DNA of 59,298 nt from Hortaea werneckii (Eukaryota > Ascomycota > Dothideomycetes > Mycosphaerellales > Teratosphaeriaceae): assembly GCA_037044905.1 (NCBI GenBank), contig JBAOKB010000081.1:1-59298 (forward strand). Reading direction: 5' to 3'. The notes beneath the pieces are model-generated. The model ran no database searches, was not told the DNA's origin, and saw only the letters and a list, made by a program, of their open reading frames with translations. Position 1 is the stretch's first letter; the number at the start of each line of letters is the position of its first letter. A program made the translations under genes and the position numbers. Of the stretch, positions 31,678 to 42,837 are shown piece by piece.

Positions 31678-32736
31678 CTAGGAGACACTCCCATCCCGCA
31701 GAGTCTGCGTCGCCTTGGCCCTCTCTGCCGCAATGACCTCTCCAATCTTCGCCAACTGCTCGTCCGACAGATCCCTCTGCTTCTCCTCCCTCTCCTTCCT
31801 CCGCACCTCGGCCAGCTCCTGCAGCGGCGTCCGCATCCCCTTGGCCAACTCCTTGCGCTTCTCCACCCGTTCGTCTTCCAGCTCTTTCCGCTCGATGAAG
31901 TCCCAATCGTGCCGGGTCCGGAACCGGCTGAACTTGTTCCGGAGCTCGTCGATGACGCTCAGCGGCATGGGCGGGTGCAGCAGGAAGGGGCGGAAGGTCT
32001 GCTCGTCGACGTTCAGTCGCAGGGTGTCGTTTTCGAAGTCCTCGTGGTACTCGTCGGCTTTCTCGGGCCAGGGGATGATGGTGTTGGTGCCCGGGATCAA
32101 CCGGTCGCCTTGTGTCCATTCCTTCTTGGCCTTGTCGAATTCGTAGTTGATGTTGATCAGGCGGTCGATCACGACGTCTCTGGGGATGCCAGTCTCGGGG
32201 TCCGGGAGGGGGTAGACGAGGCGGACGTCGTTGATGGAAAAGGACCGTGGCATGGAGTGGATGGGCTCTGGGTCGGCGCCGCGTTCCTCCTGCATCCATT
32301 CCGGGATCGACAGGTCGACGACATTCAGCCCCTTTACTCTCACGGACCCGTTAGACTTCTCGACATCCTCGACCGTGCTGATCCTCCCACGATGTCTGCC
32401 GTTGACCACGACAACTCGGTCGCCAACGCTTATGTGCATCCACTTTGGTCTGTTTGCCGGGTCCAGCTCCGGCAATTGGAAGTCGTACATGCTCATCGCC
32501 CCATATGTCGCTTTCTTGTCGCCGACATCTCTTCGCGGTGCTAATGGTCCTCTCTCCCAATCTTCTTGCCGCGCTCGTCGGGCATTGCGGATGTTGGCGT
32601 TGGCGGACCTCTGCATGCGATTGAGAGTCTGGGAGCGAGACCACGACTCGCCTTTTTCGTAGTGCTCGCGCGCTTTGGCGAGTTTCCGACCGGCGGCCCT
32701 CTCGGCGCGCTGGGTACGCTGTATTACTTTCTGCAT
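31678..32736 (-). CDS. MRPL40: Mitochondrial large-subunit ribosomal protein uL24m
   Basis: This is a single exon of 352 residues. The N-terminal 70 residues are Arg-rich and fit a mitochondrial precursor. A KOW-type L24 core, HISVGDRVVVVNGRHRGRIS at about 102-121, follows the usual pattern of the family. The long C-terminal extension, with many Glu and Arg residues, is characteristic of the fungal mitochondrial L24 (yeast Mrpl40). It binds 21S rRNA in the mitoribosomal large subunit. Length is in the range of fungal orthologs. No sign of damage is seen. Confidence 0.88.
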   Translation of the reverse strand: MQKVIQRTQRAERAAGRKLAKAREHYEKGESWSRSQTLNRMQRSANANIRNARRARQEDWERGPLAPRRDVGDKKATYGAMSMYDFQLPELDPANRPKWMHISVGDRVVVVNGRHRGRISTVEDVEKSNGSVRVKGLNVVDLSIPEWMQEERGADPEPIHSMPRSFSINDVRLVYPLPDPETGIPRDVVIDRLININYEFDKAKKEWTQGDRLIPGTNTIIPWPEKADEYHEDFENDTLRLNVDEQTFRPFLLHPPMPLSVIDELRNKFSRFRTRHDWDFIERKELEDERVEKRKELAKGMRTPLQELAEVRRKEREEKQRDLSDEQLAKIGEVIAAERAKATQTLRDGSVS

Positions 32737-33044
32737 TGTGGCGATATCGAAGCCGGACGACTAATACGCTTGCCTCTGGGTCTCTGGAAAAGCACGCTGT
32801 AGCACTTGGGAGACCCCCGAAGCCGCACTACTGTCGGCGGCTGCACCCGTTCGCTGACTCGCGCCTGAATTTCAGACACTTTTAGCTACTATACGGCTCA
32901 CCAGCGACATTGCACTTGTCTGCACACAAGTACTACGTAATGAATTCTGCCACGGGCAATGAAACAAGTGTGATGTAAGTTTTGCATGTACATTTCATAA
33001 CTCATGGTTTAATCTCTGGAGTTTATGTTCTATCTAGTCTCCAT
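32737..33044. other. Short intergenic: uL24m promoter side
   Basis: These 308 bp contain the promoter of the mitochondrial L24 gene and the 3' region of the aldo/keto reductase. No specific site is recognised. Confidence 0.5.
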
Positions 33045-34132
33045 CTAGTTCTTGAAAAACGGCACATCCCAGTCAGGCCCATTGTTGACCGTCCGACCTT
33101 CATCACCTGGCAGACCCATGCCATCTAGCACCTTCATATCCTCATCAGAAAGCTTCCGAATTTCAAGGTTGGACTTGATTCGGGACGGCGTGGCTGACTT
33201 GCCTAAAGGCACCGTGCCTCTCTGCACCGCCCAACTCTGTAGCATCTGTCCAACGTCCATGTTATTTTTCTTCGCCAACTCGTTGACCTTCTCATCCTTC
33301 AATAGCGTGGCTCCGTCTGCTTTCTGGCCTGCGAACGGCGAATAGCAAGTCGTTAGAATGCCATGTTTCTTGTGCAGGTCCAGGAGTTCGTTGTTGGGGA
33401 GCCAGGGGTGGACCTCGATCTGATTGCATGAAATGGGCACATCGGCCTCATGAGGTAGCAGCTCTCGGAGCTCGCTCACAGAAAAGTTGCTCACTCCGAT
33501 CGAACGAGCTTTGCCTTTTCGGACAAGCTCCTGCATTGCCTTCCAGGTTGGAACGAAGGAGCCTTCTGTCCCTTTCTGCTGCGCTAGATTGTTCGTTGAC
33601 GCTTTCCAATCGATGACCGGCTTCCCGGCCTGGTCCAGGAGGATGCCACGCTGCTCAGGCGAGGCGTCCTCGCTCGTGAAGGCCTTCTCTAAGGCGTCGC
33701 GCGAGACGGGTTGCATGACACAGGGCCAATGGGCGAGGTACTGATCCAGGTAGTCCAGTCCCATGCCCTTGAGAATCTTGTCGAGGCACAGCTCGACATT
33801 CTCGGGATGCCCAAAATTGGGCCAGAACTGTAGCAGCGAGTTAGCCAGCTACTTTTGCGGCGACAGCATATGAAAGGTCGACCCATTACCTTGGAGGTTA
33901 CAAAGATCTGCTCCCTTGGAACACCGCTCTCTCTGATTGCCTCACCAATGGCTTGGTCCACGCCGTAAAACCAAGCGCAATCCAAATGGCGATAGCCCTC
34001 TTTGAGTGCTGTCACAGTAGCGTCTTTAGCCCAGCTTGTATCGCCGGATGCCCAAGTGCCGTAGCCAATGGAGGGCATATCTATCGTTTTGCCGCCATGA
34101 CAACGGATTGGAAAGGCTTTGGGTAGAGACAT
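33045..34132 (-). CDS. Aldo/keto reductase
   Basis: Two exons (34132-33890 and 33827-33045) give 341 residues, joined over a 61-bp intron right after the catalytic Lys. The AKR tetrad is complete: D51, Y56, K81 and H114. Supporting segments are LDCAWFYGVDQAIGEA, ARSIGVSNFSVSELRELL, CNQIEVHPWLP and the NADPH-binding tail PLGKSATPSRIKSNL. The fold is a TIM barrel that reduces aldehydes or ketones with NADPH. The natural substrate cannot be read from sequence. An insertion of about 35 residues between H114 and the SNFS strand (around SEDASPEQRGILLDQAG) is longer than in most members. It resembles fungal glycerol dehydrogenase or xylose-reductase-like proteins. Confidence 0.92.
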
Positions 34133-35256
34133 TGTGAAGGCCAGTCTTGCAATAGAAGGTTGACAAGAGGTTCAGAAGGGTGGAGTGAAGCTACAGGAAC
34201 AGGGAAATGGACGACAAACAGTAGTACCTGCCTACCTTCATATGCAGCGGAAGGCGAGTCCGGGTTACCTAGTCCGGCTATGTGGGAGAAGTGGAAGGGT
34301 CAAGTAAAGCCAATTTGCCTATTTCTTCTGCCTGGGGTAGTCGGTCTCTGGAAGGCGGAGATGGGGAGCGCTTGATGTCATCACAAGTGCAGTGAGGATC
34401 AACAGCTTTGCCGTTCCTTCCGAACGTGGCTTAAGGCGATCGGAATATCGAATCTTTGATACGGGGTATTGAACGGATAAACGTACAATTCTCTTCCGGA
34501 CATGTCGGAAGATATTTGACGTGTGCATCCTAGGAGATGGAGAGGTCTGATGTCTCGACGTGAACATGCAGTGCATGCTTCGCTGACCTAATCATGTTCT
34601 GGCCAAAGCCCCGGCCCATCTTTCCTCTTCCTTCGACAAGGACAAATCTTTGACAACACCAGACTGCTTTGCGACCGGGCTGGGATGGAAGTCCAGACGA
34701 CTGATACGTCAACTTGGATTTTCACGGCCATGCTGTCCGCCATTGCTATGCCATCTGGTCACGAAGCAGTAGAAGCCCAGAGTACTCAGACGCTTGACGG
34801 CAACGCAGCCATGAAGTGGCCGCACACGATCTACTTTCATTATTAGTCTGACATATGCCGAGAATCTATGCTTTTGACACCAACGATACTGTGGTTGCTC
34901 ATCTCCGTCTCGCCGCAGGAACAGATACATAGTATTGATAAGCCCTGCCACAACCAAGCCATGGCTTCGCATGCATAGATTGAGCTTCGCTGATTGGTGG
35001 CTAGGGCTCAGCTGCAACACTCTGGTCTGTCAGCTCGGGGCCAAAAGCTATCTCCAAGTCCCAAAATGGGTACCATACTTAAGCGCAAGGCTGCATGGAC
35101 AAGTGCCACGAGAACGTGGTATGATCGGGATGGAGGGTTGAAGAGTACACGGCTTGCTGTCATATCTATCACGATTGTCCTCTCTCTCTTCACCTTCTTA
35201 GCATCCTGGTATCCACAAAATTATTGATACTGCAATGAGGCTTTAAGCAAAAGGTC
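34133..35256. other. Divergent intergenic, no gene seen
   Basis: This 1.1-kb region is between the aldo/keto reductase and the large membrane protein and must contain both promoters. Only short frames are present, without coding bias. Confidence 0.5.
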
Positions 35257-37775
35257 ATGGCCAACGTCCCAACAGCCAAGCCGGCTTTTACTGCTGACAC
35301 CCAGTACCACAGCCTCTCCTCCATCAGCGATACCGAACAGCAGCCAGGGAAAGACTCGAGCTTACTGGAGCCAAAACTTGAACTCGGCGATCACCCACCA
35401 CTGCAGAAATCGCGATCATGGCTCAAGACTATAGTGCTGCAGAGCCTGTGTCTCCTTTGGACAGCGCCCATTATGGCACTCCTTGTATTGAACTTCAAGC
35501 GACACATCATCGGCGCCAGCGCATGGTGTCCTAACGACAACTGCTGGGTCCAAGGATTCAGCGTCAATACCTCTACGACTGTAAGCCGGATCACCAAGTT
35601 TGACCGTCAGGATCACAATCTTCTCGGCGCGCTGCAATTCGTCGCCAAAGCCTTGGAGATCTGGTTTGAGCTGATCGCAACTGCGCTTGTATACCTCGTG
35701 ACTATGCTTCTAGCCAGTAAGAAGGATGGTCTGCCTATCGGATACCTCACCCGGCCGAACGAGTTCGCTGACGCCACGGGACTTTTTGATCGCTTGTTGT
35801 GGACATCCCTCCCCATTGGGAGGCATAACGAGCCTTACAAGCGTTGGTCTCGTATTCGAATATGGGCTTTCATTATAATGACAATCTTTCTTTGCGCACT
35901 TTGTAATCTGATGGGACCGGCTACCGCTGTGCTGGTGATTCCATCCCTCCAGTGGATCGAGACTGAACGTGTCAGCACTGGAACATTTTCGCACCTGAAT
36001 AGTGCCAATCCACCTTCGACTAGTAGTTTGGCACCCACAGCAATGAATGACACATTCGGAAGCTGTCTTGACTCCGACTTTGCTGCCTACAACTACACCT
36101 GTGCATCGTACGACTGGGCAGAGAAACTTGACGCTTGGGTGAGCTCTTTTGTGGTGAGTCGCTTGGGAAATATTAACTGATTGGGTAACTGTATTCAAAG
36201 CTGACCCTCGTTACATAGACAGCTGCTGCCGAATCAAGTTATCGGACTATTACTTGGCAAGATGTCCTGTCTTTTACTGTCAATACTACGTCATCCAGAT
36301 CCAAGATCAAGGGCGAAACCGTATTGAACAACGATCCCATCACGTGGATTCCCAATCGCAACCTCATAAAAGCCTTCTACAAGGATGCTGCTGTGGTGGC
36401 GTACATTTCGCAGGGCTATAGCAACACTGAAATTGCCGCAGCGAGCTGGATAAACGATGTCGTTCCTGTTGAGATCACGGACAGGGAGTATGAGACCTAC
36501 CGTCGTTACAACAAGAGCCTGGAGCTGGAGCTACAGCGTAGTGGACCAATACTTGGCACGTACCCGAATTGGATGGTATGGAGTTATACGCAAGACGACG
36601 AATCAGCTCATTGGTGGACCGTTGTGATTGATTCGGATCAAGCACTTCGATGCTGCGCTGGCTATATTTACGGCAACGAAGATACCAATCCATACATCAG
36701 ATGCTTCCAAGACGGTGCGGGATGGGGACCAAACACAAAATACACGAACTTCTCTATTGGAGGAGTCTTCAACAACGAATCTCAGCAGGTCGAACCCGGC
36801 ATCAAGTATGAGGTGTACAGTTCAGACAAGGTCGCCTTCCTGCTCAATGGCCAAATGCCATCATCCTTTCCCGAGGAATGTCTCGCCCCTGGCCAGATCT
36901 CCAAAGATCTCGATTGCAATTGGGATGCCCTGTTCGCGGAACCTGGTCCCTCGCCCCGCATCAAAAACAACGTCACCACTTTGGTCATGAGCATGACCGC
37001 AGCAAACAACGTTACCGCAGTCCTGGCAGTAGACTTCGCGGCATTCTTCGCCTTCACCAACTACACCCTCGATCCATCACCCCTTAGCAATCCCATCTCC
37101 TTAGTCCAGACACAAGCAGTCCCGCAAATCGGCGAACCCGTCGCGCTCAACCCGGCCTGGACCCTCGCCGCCTGGTCAACAGAAGTCGGAGGCCGGATTC
37201 CCGCCGAGCGAGCCACCACCACCATCCTCCGCAGCGTCATGACCTCCATCGCCGAGAACACCACCGCGACGGAATCCAAATACCTCGGGCGCCTCCTCGC
37301 CATCGTCAACATTCCTGTCTTCCAGACCCTGTCCATGATCGAATACGACATCCTACCCTCCACGCCTCCTCCTCCCTCCCGCGGCAGACCCCACCCCGCT
37401 TCTTCTTCTTCTTCCTCCCAACAACAGATCCTCTCCCGCAACGCCAACCTCCACGTCTGGGCCTACGGCCTCACGTCCCGCACCGCCCTCCTTGGCGCCG
37501 TCGTCAGCATCGCAGGTCTCATCGTCGTCGTCTTCCAATTCTTTCTCGGCCTCGTCGATCGTAAGGATTATCGGTCTCCGACCCAGCTTCTGGTCGCGGC
37601 GTTGGAGCATTTCCCGCGGGGCGAGTTCGAGCAGATTCTGGCTAGTGAAAATGGTGGTGGTGGTGGTTGTGCGGATGAAGGGGAAGTGGCTAGGACGCGG
37701 TTTCGTGTTAGGGAGGTTGAGAGGGGGAACGGGGTCGGGAGGTTGGGGTTTAATGGGTTAGGTGGGAGGGGATGA
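35257..37775 (+). CDS. Large glycosylated membrane protein of unknown function
   Basis: Two exons (35257-36153 and 36219-37775) give 817 residues. Three hydrophobic segments occur in the first third: LQSLCLLWTAPIMALLVLNF, FELIATALVYLVTMLLA, and WAFIIMTIFLCALCNLMGPA. The extracellular or lumenal part from about 240 to 680 is rich in N-x-S/T sites (NDT, NYT, NTT, NFS, NVT, NNT and others) and cysteines (for example CCAGYIYG and CAS). A last membrane segment follows near 725-750 (LLGAVVSIAGLIVVVFQFFLGLV). The cytosolic tail is Gly-rich. Proteins of this layout are a recurrent, uncharacterised group in filamentous ascomycetes. It may be a plasma-membrane or cell-surface sensor, which is speculation. 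Confidence 0.75.
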
Positions 37776-37936
37776 GACGGGGGAGGGGGTTTTGGTGGGG
37801 TGTTGGGTTGCTTTCTGGGGATAAGGGGGTTTTTTCAAGGTTGAGTGGTTGGTGGGGTGGGCGAGATGTTTGGGGGTTGATGTGCATGGTATTCGATTAC
37901 TAGTGATGGATGTAGATAAGGCGATTGGTGATTTAG

Positions 37937-38506
37937 ATGGGTAGAGGAACACTAGTGACTACGATCTCAAAATCGATTATGATAAGAAAGTACATAGAGA
38001 GAACCAAACCAAACACCCCCTCCTCCCTCTCCTCCCAAGGAAACAAACTCTCTCGTACCCCATCCAACCTCTCCTCCTCCATGAAGACCCACTATATCAT
38101 CATTCCTCCACACCAGCAAAACGATTTACCTCGTCAAACTCTCTCGTTCCCCATTCAACCTTCCCTACCCATTGTATACCCACCACCACATCATTCCTCC
38201 ATGCCAACAAGCCATCCACCTTCACATGCCTATCGATCCAGAACCCATCCCAATCTAATTCCCCGCACTCCGTCCAAGAGCCCTATCCCAAGGACCCCTT
38301 CCATCCCCCCCCACCCAGGAAACGAGAAAGCCTCCAGCCTCTACCCGGCCCCAGAAGACCTCTCCAACGATCTTACACTCTCACAGTACATGGACGACCA
38401 TTCGCTCCGCGCCTTCCCGGAATCGTCGCCTGCTGTTGATTGCCGTCGTCGCGGACGGGCCAAGGCTTCGGCTGCGGGAGGTGGAGGGTTTGGTGGGGAG
38501 GGGTGA
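37937..38506 (+). CDS. Low-complexity Pro/Ser-rich frame, possibly coding
   Basis: This frame has 189 residues, beginning with ATG. The first two thirds are Pro, Ser and His rich. The last third (around APEDLSNDLTLSQYMDDH) has C/G-ending codons and a more protein-like composition before a poly-Gly end. It could be part of a short real gene or a chance frame in purine/pyrimidine-skewed DNA. I do not recognise a family. Confidence 0.3.
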   Translation: MGRGTLVTTISKSIMIRKYIERTKPNTPSSLSSQGNKLSRTPSNLSSSMKTHYIIIPPHQQNDLPRQTLSFPIQPSLPIVYPPPHHSSMPTSHPPSHAYRSRTHPNLIPRTPSKSPIPRTPSIPPHPGNEKASSLYPAPEDLSNDLTLSQYMDDHSLRAFPESSPAVDCRRRGRAKASAAGGGGFGGEG

Positions 38507-38811
38507 AGCGATTGGGAGGGGTTGGGGGATAGTTGGGGAGAGTAGGGGGGATAGGGACTGGGAGGAGGAGGAGGAGGAGGAGGAGGAGGGAAGGAACGAA
38601 GGGAAAGGTGGGATGGGTAATGGTACATAGTACACAGTGTTAAATGAGGTACTTTTCAGCTTCTCGCGGAATTAGTTAGGTAAGGGGGCCATGATACACA
38701 AGCGAGAAAAAAAAAAAAAAAAAAAAGAAGGTCCTCAAACCCGGAAATGGACGGACGGGCGGGCGGACGATGTGGGTATCTCTGGCCCTTCCTTCCTTCC
38801 TTCCTTCCTCA
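38507..38811. other. Simple-sequence region with (GGA)n and A20
   Basis: This contains a (GGA)n run of nine units near 38561-38588, an A20 tract at 38707-38726, and (CCTT)n at about 38789-38808. Nothing else is seen. Confidence 0.6.
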
Positions 38812-39327
38812 TCAGACATCCTCCTCCTCCCTCCGCCGCCCAAACGCATAAGCCAGCCCGCCACCGACCACATTCCCCGCACACAACGCCATGGTCGCCC
38901 CACGCACCAGTCCCCTGGCGCCGAACTTACTCCCCAACGCCTGTTTCCGTCGCCGCGCGAGGAGCATGTAAGCCGCGCTCCAGGCGGAGGTCACACCCGC
39001 GGAGTCCTTCTTGTAGCCGTTGATGTTGAGGTAGGAGGAGAAGAGCATGACGGGGGCGAAGGCGACGGGGAGGAGTTGTAAGGGGCGGAGGTGTTGGGCG
39101 GTTATGAGGGTTGCGGTGAGGGTTGGGGGGAGGGGGTTGTCTGTTCCAATGGAGGAAAATCAGCGGTCAATTTGGTTTTCTTTTCGGGAGCCGGGGCGGG
39201 TCATGGAGAGGAGGTTCGGGGTTGGATGGTGTGAGATGGGCTTACTTCCGTATGCGTAGGCGTATTGCATGAGGCCTTGCTCGGCCTGTTCGGCGGGGGT
39301 CTCGGGGGTTTTGGATGGCATCGGCAT
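38812..39327 (-). CDS. Small mitochondrial-type membrane protein, Aim19-like
   Basis: Two exons (39327-39246 and 39140-38812) give 136 residues, starting MPMPSKTPETPAEQ. The frame extends farther upstream, but only to a TTG codon. The 104-bp intron has good borders. Several hydrophobic segments are present: QHLRPLQLLPVAFAPVMLFSS, SAGVTSAWSAAYMLLA and GATMALCAGNVVGGGLAYAFG. Between them are conserved-looking YLNINGYKKD and RRRKQALGSKFGARGLVRG. The layout and length resemble the fungal Aim19 family (altered inheritance of mitochondria), implying a mitochondrial membrane location. This assignment is tentative, but a real gene is likely. Confidence 0.65.
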
Positions 39328-39949
39328 GGTTGCGGTGGGTGGTGTTCCTGTGGTGATGTTGGGATTGGTATCGTTATGGTTGTCTGGATGCAAGAGGTGA
39401 TGGTGGTTGTTGTGGGTGGGACGATGGAGATTCTCTTCGGCGATCCAGTGCTATGGGGCCATGTGATTGACGTCCTTGCAATTGCAATTGGAGGTGTTTG
39501 AATTGGATCGGTAGGGATTCGATATATGTAATATGTTATTAGGAGAGATATGCGACTGTCACATGCATCGAGGTGGTCTGGTAGTGAAGTTCACGTCATC
39601 GGAGTTTGCGTAAAGGAAACGCCGAGATGGAGATTGGTGCGGGATGGATCGTCTCGACTTTGGAGACACATCGATTAAACACGAATACTAAATACAACTG
39701 AATTTGCGCCTACATAGTAACCAATCAACACGAAAATATTCGGGAATTCTGCCGCCTCCGTTACAAGACACCAATCGATATCGTAGACGACCTCGCGACT
39801 CCTCCGCCCCGCCCATCAGTCCCGCTCCACCACCACTTCCACCCACCATAATCAACCCCGGATGGCCCACTGATCGCACCCTCCGCGCCCCGCCACTGCT
39901 TCACACCCCAACCACATCCGCGCCCATCCCAGGCGCCGCGCATAAAGCC
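39328..39949. promoter_or_regulatory. Divergent promoter of the Aim19-like and Hlj1-like genes
   Basis: This 622-bp region separates the two divergent starts. No named site is identified. A frame in line with the J-protein is open from 39704 but has no ATG. Confidence 0.45.
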
Positions 39950-41253
39950 ATGTCCGAAAAGAAATCCAGCCAAACAAACGGCAACAACGCCCACCACACC
40001 CACCACGACGGCTCCTCCGGCCGCGCCTACACCGTCGAACAAAAAGCCGCCGTCCTGCGTGTCCGCAAATGCGGCACCACCGCCTTCTACGACATCCTGG
40101 GCCTCGAAAGCGTGCGGACCACCTGCTCCGACTCGGACATCAAAAAGGCCTATCGCAAACTCTCCCTGCTGACGCACCCGGACAAAAACGGCTACGAAGG
40201 GGCGGATGAGGCGTTTAAGAAAGTGAGTCGGGCGTTCCAGGTCCTTAGCGATGCGGATAAGAAGGCGCGGTATGATAAATTTGGCGGGGACCCCGAGAGT
40301 AGGTTTGGTGCTGGAGGAGGGGGAGGAGGGGGAGGTGGGGCGAGCGCAAGTGGTGCGAGTCCGTTTGCTGGGTTTGGAGGGATGGGTGCCCGGCCGAGAG
40401 GGGCGGGGGGTCCGATGTTCGAGGAGGAAATCAGTCCGGAGGAGTTGTTCCGTCAGTTCTTTGGTGGGGGGATGGGGGGACCGTTTGGAGGACCTTTTGG
40501 TAAGGATCCCTTTCATCCATCTTTCTTTGTTCTTGGGACTGTGTCGCCTGCATGATACCCGTGCAGTTTGAGTGGCATGCGATAGCAGGGCAAAAGCACC
40601 GGACCGTCACTTGGCGGCGAGACAGAAAACAAAAACAAAAACCAAATAAAGTGAAGATATATGCTAACACTCTCCCACCAACAGGCGGCGGCATGTTCGC
40701 CTCAGGACCCGGCTTCGCCACCTTCGGCGGCGGCCCCGGAATCCGGATCCACCAATTCGGCGGTGCACGCCCACGCCGCCGACCACACAACCACGCCGAC
40801 ACACCGCTCGAACCGCAATCGATCCTATCCGCACTCCAATCCCTACTCCCCTTACTCCTCCTCTTCCTGCTCCCCCTCCTCTCCAGCCTCTTCTCCGGCG
40901 CCACGACCCCCTCCGGCCCCAACATCCGGCTGCACGATCCCAAACCCCCCTATACCGAAACCCACACGACCCACCGGCTCAACATCCCCTACTACGTCAA
41001 TCCCCTTGACGTGCAGGACTTCACGGCCAAGAAGTGGAAGGATCTCGATCTGCGCGCCGAACGCCAGTACATGTCGTATCTGTCCTCGGAGTGCGATTGG
41101 GAGCAAGGGAAACGGCAGCAGTTGGCTAATGAGGCGCAGGGGTTCTTCTTTACCGATATGGAGAAGTTGGATCGCGCACGGAAGATGAATATGCCGGCTT
41201 GTCAGAAGTTGAGGGAGATTGGGGGTGGGGGTGGGAATAGGGTTTTTCTTTAG
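39950..41253 (+). CDS. HLJ1: ER membrane J-domain protein, Hlj1/DNAJB12-like
   Basis: Two exons (39950-40499 and 40685-41253) give 372 residues. The J domain spans about 45-110 with H76-P77-D78. A Gly/Phe-rich linker of about 100 residues follows. One transmembrane segment, SLLPLLLLFLLPLLSSLF, lies near residue 240. The C-terminal part with NIRLHDPKPPYTETHTTHRL, IPYYVNPL and the conserved Trp/Tyr-rich block (KWKDLDLRAERQYMSYLSSE) is the DUF1977-type tail of this family. The J domain faces the cytosol and recruits Hsp70 for ER-associated degradation of membrane proteins. The 185-bp intron sits in the Gly/Phe linker. I use the yeast symbol by homology. Confidence 0.88.
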
Positions 41254-41696
41254 AGAGAGATGTGATTATTTATTTATTTCTTCTTCTTCGTTTTTTTCTC
41301 TTTTTTTTTTTAAAAAAAAATTGCGATATGGACGGAGGGTCTGTAAGTTGGATATGATCTGGTATCTCTCCTTCTCCCCCCTCCCTCTCGACCACTCCCC
41401 CTTTCATCTTGGCCATTCTTTTCCCGAAAAGGGACGCAAGCGGATCTTTCGATCCTTCCCAAAAATTTCCCGCCCCCTAAGCCCCTGAATTCTCCTCCTC
41501 TATTCCAAATTGCCGCCTATCTATACACGACTCTCTACTGACAGCCATAGGAGAGTAGCAGACCAGAAAAAAAAAAAAAAAGATGAAAAACCCAACCAAG
41601 CAACACACCCTCTCCCACACCAACATCCACAGATCCGCCGCCATTTTCCCCCCTCAATTTCCAAACCTCGTAGGCAGTAGCCGAAAGATCTATCGA

Positions 41697-41697
<1 letters not shown>

Positions 41698-41751
<54 letters not shown>

Positions 41752-41762
41752 TTTTTTTTTTT
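41698..41762. repeat. C54-T11 homopolymer tract
   Basis: There are 54 consecutive C bases (41698-41751), followed directly by 11 T bases (41752-41762). The length in the living genome is uncertain because sequencing through such a run is error-prone. Confidence 0.8.
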
Positions 41763-41834
41763 CTCTGCATAACGCATTCACCTATCCCTGGTCAAATGGT
41801 TAATGCTCTAGAACCTTCTGTTTCACTGCCTACA

Positions 41835-41930
41835 GACAGGCAAGCAGGCAGACAAGCAAGCAGGCAGACAAGCAAGCAGGCAGACAAGCAAGCAGGCAGA
41901 CAAGCAAGCAGGCAGACAGGCAAGCAGGCA
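41835..41930. repeat. 16-bp minisatellite, six units
   Basis: The unit GACAAGCAAGCAGGCA is repeated six times head to tail. The first and last copies share the same A-to-G variant (GACAGGCA...), while the four inner copies are identical. Confidence 0.92.
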
Positions 41931-42837
41931 ACAGTAGTTTCCGTTGGGGGAACCCGTGGCGGAAGGTCGATCAGAGGTGTGGTTCTGATAGGGGAAAATG
42001 GCATTCACTTCATGTGATGCACGAATCATCTGTGGAGGGGGTGGAGGGTGGCAAAGCGGGAGGAAACGGCCTATCTGCTTTTGGGCTCCACCACCCGCCG
42101 TCAACGGGTCCAGGGGGCGAGGCAGGAGAGCTTTTGAGGTGCATTCACTTCGCGCCATGCGGATGTGGTCTGGATGATATACCGCATTGCACGTGGTGAG
42201 CGAATTATCTCGTACCTACCAGGGAACTGTTTTCATATCTGGGGCTGTCATAGAGTGAAGGTCCTCCGGACGAGCTGCCTGCTTTACAGCAAGCGAGGAA
42301 GTGGAGGATATGGCTTTCAGGGACTTATCAGCTGGTGGGAATCGGGTGGCTGGAAAAGGGGGGAATGGGGGGACAGAACGAGGCGAGATGTTGATTACCG
42401 CAACGCTTTCCATCGGCCTTACACCTGAGCATGACCAGAAATTGTCAAAGACTTGCGGGTGAATAGGTGAATGGACGTGCAGATGACGTCGGAAAGCCCT
42501 TCCATTGGTAGGGAGGAGGTAGTTCTTATCAGAGCGCGTGATCGTGATGTTGCACAGAGGTTGGCCCCGTGGGTGCGCAAAGACGGACTTCTACGTCAGA
42601 CAGGCCTGTCCTTTCACATGTTGTCTTTCTGTCTTTTTTCTTATAAGTTCGTGCTGGTCACCCTTCTCTCCTCCAGACGAAAAGAAGAAAAACTTTCAAG
42701 GTTACTCGCACAGTCGGCGAATTACCCCTTTTCTCTCTTCAGTTTAAGCAGTATCTTTTCATTCGACGTTGATCAAGACGAACATTCGACCAAGCACTGA
42801 CAAGAGACCCATCGTTTTCGTCTTCCAAGACAAGACG

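Larger units (their letters stand above)
41254..42837. other. Intergenic with repeat cluster
   Basis: This 1.6-kb gap between HLJ1 and the repeat-protein gene holds an A15 tract near 41567-41581, the poly-C/T tract and the 16-mer minisatellite annotated separately. The rest has no convincing coding frame. Confidence 0.6.

Noticed and set aside
31540..32544. 334-residue frame antisense to the mitochondrial L24 gene
   Set aside because: It is a shadow of MRPL40 codon bias with no independent features.
41521..41781. Frames encoding long poly-Gly or poly-Pro
   Set aside because: They are the translation of the C54 homopolymer and have no other content.
41835..41930. Regular direct repeats that might be read as a CRISPR array
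   Set aside because: The units abut without spacers, are only 16 bp long and lie in a fungal genome.
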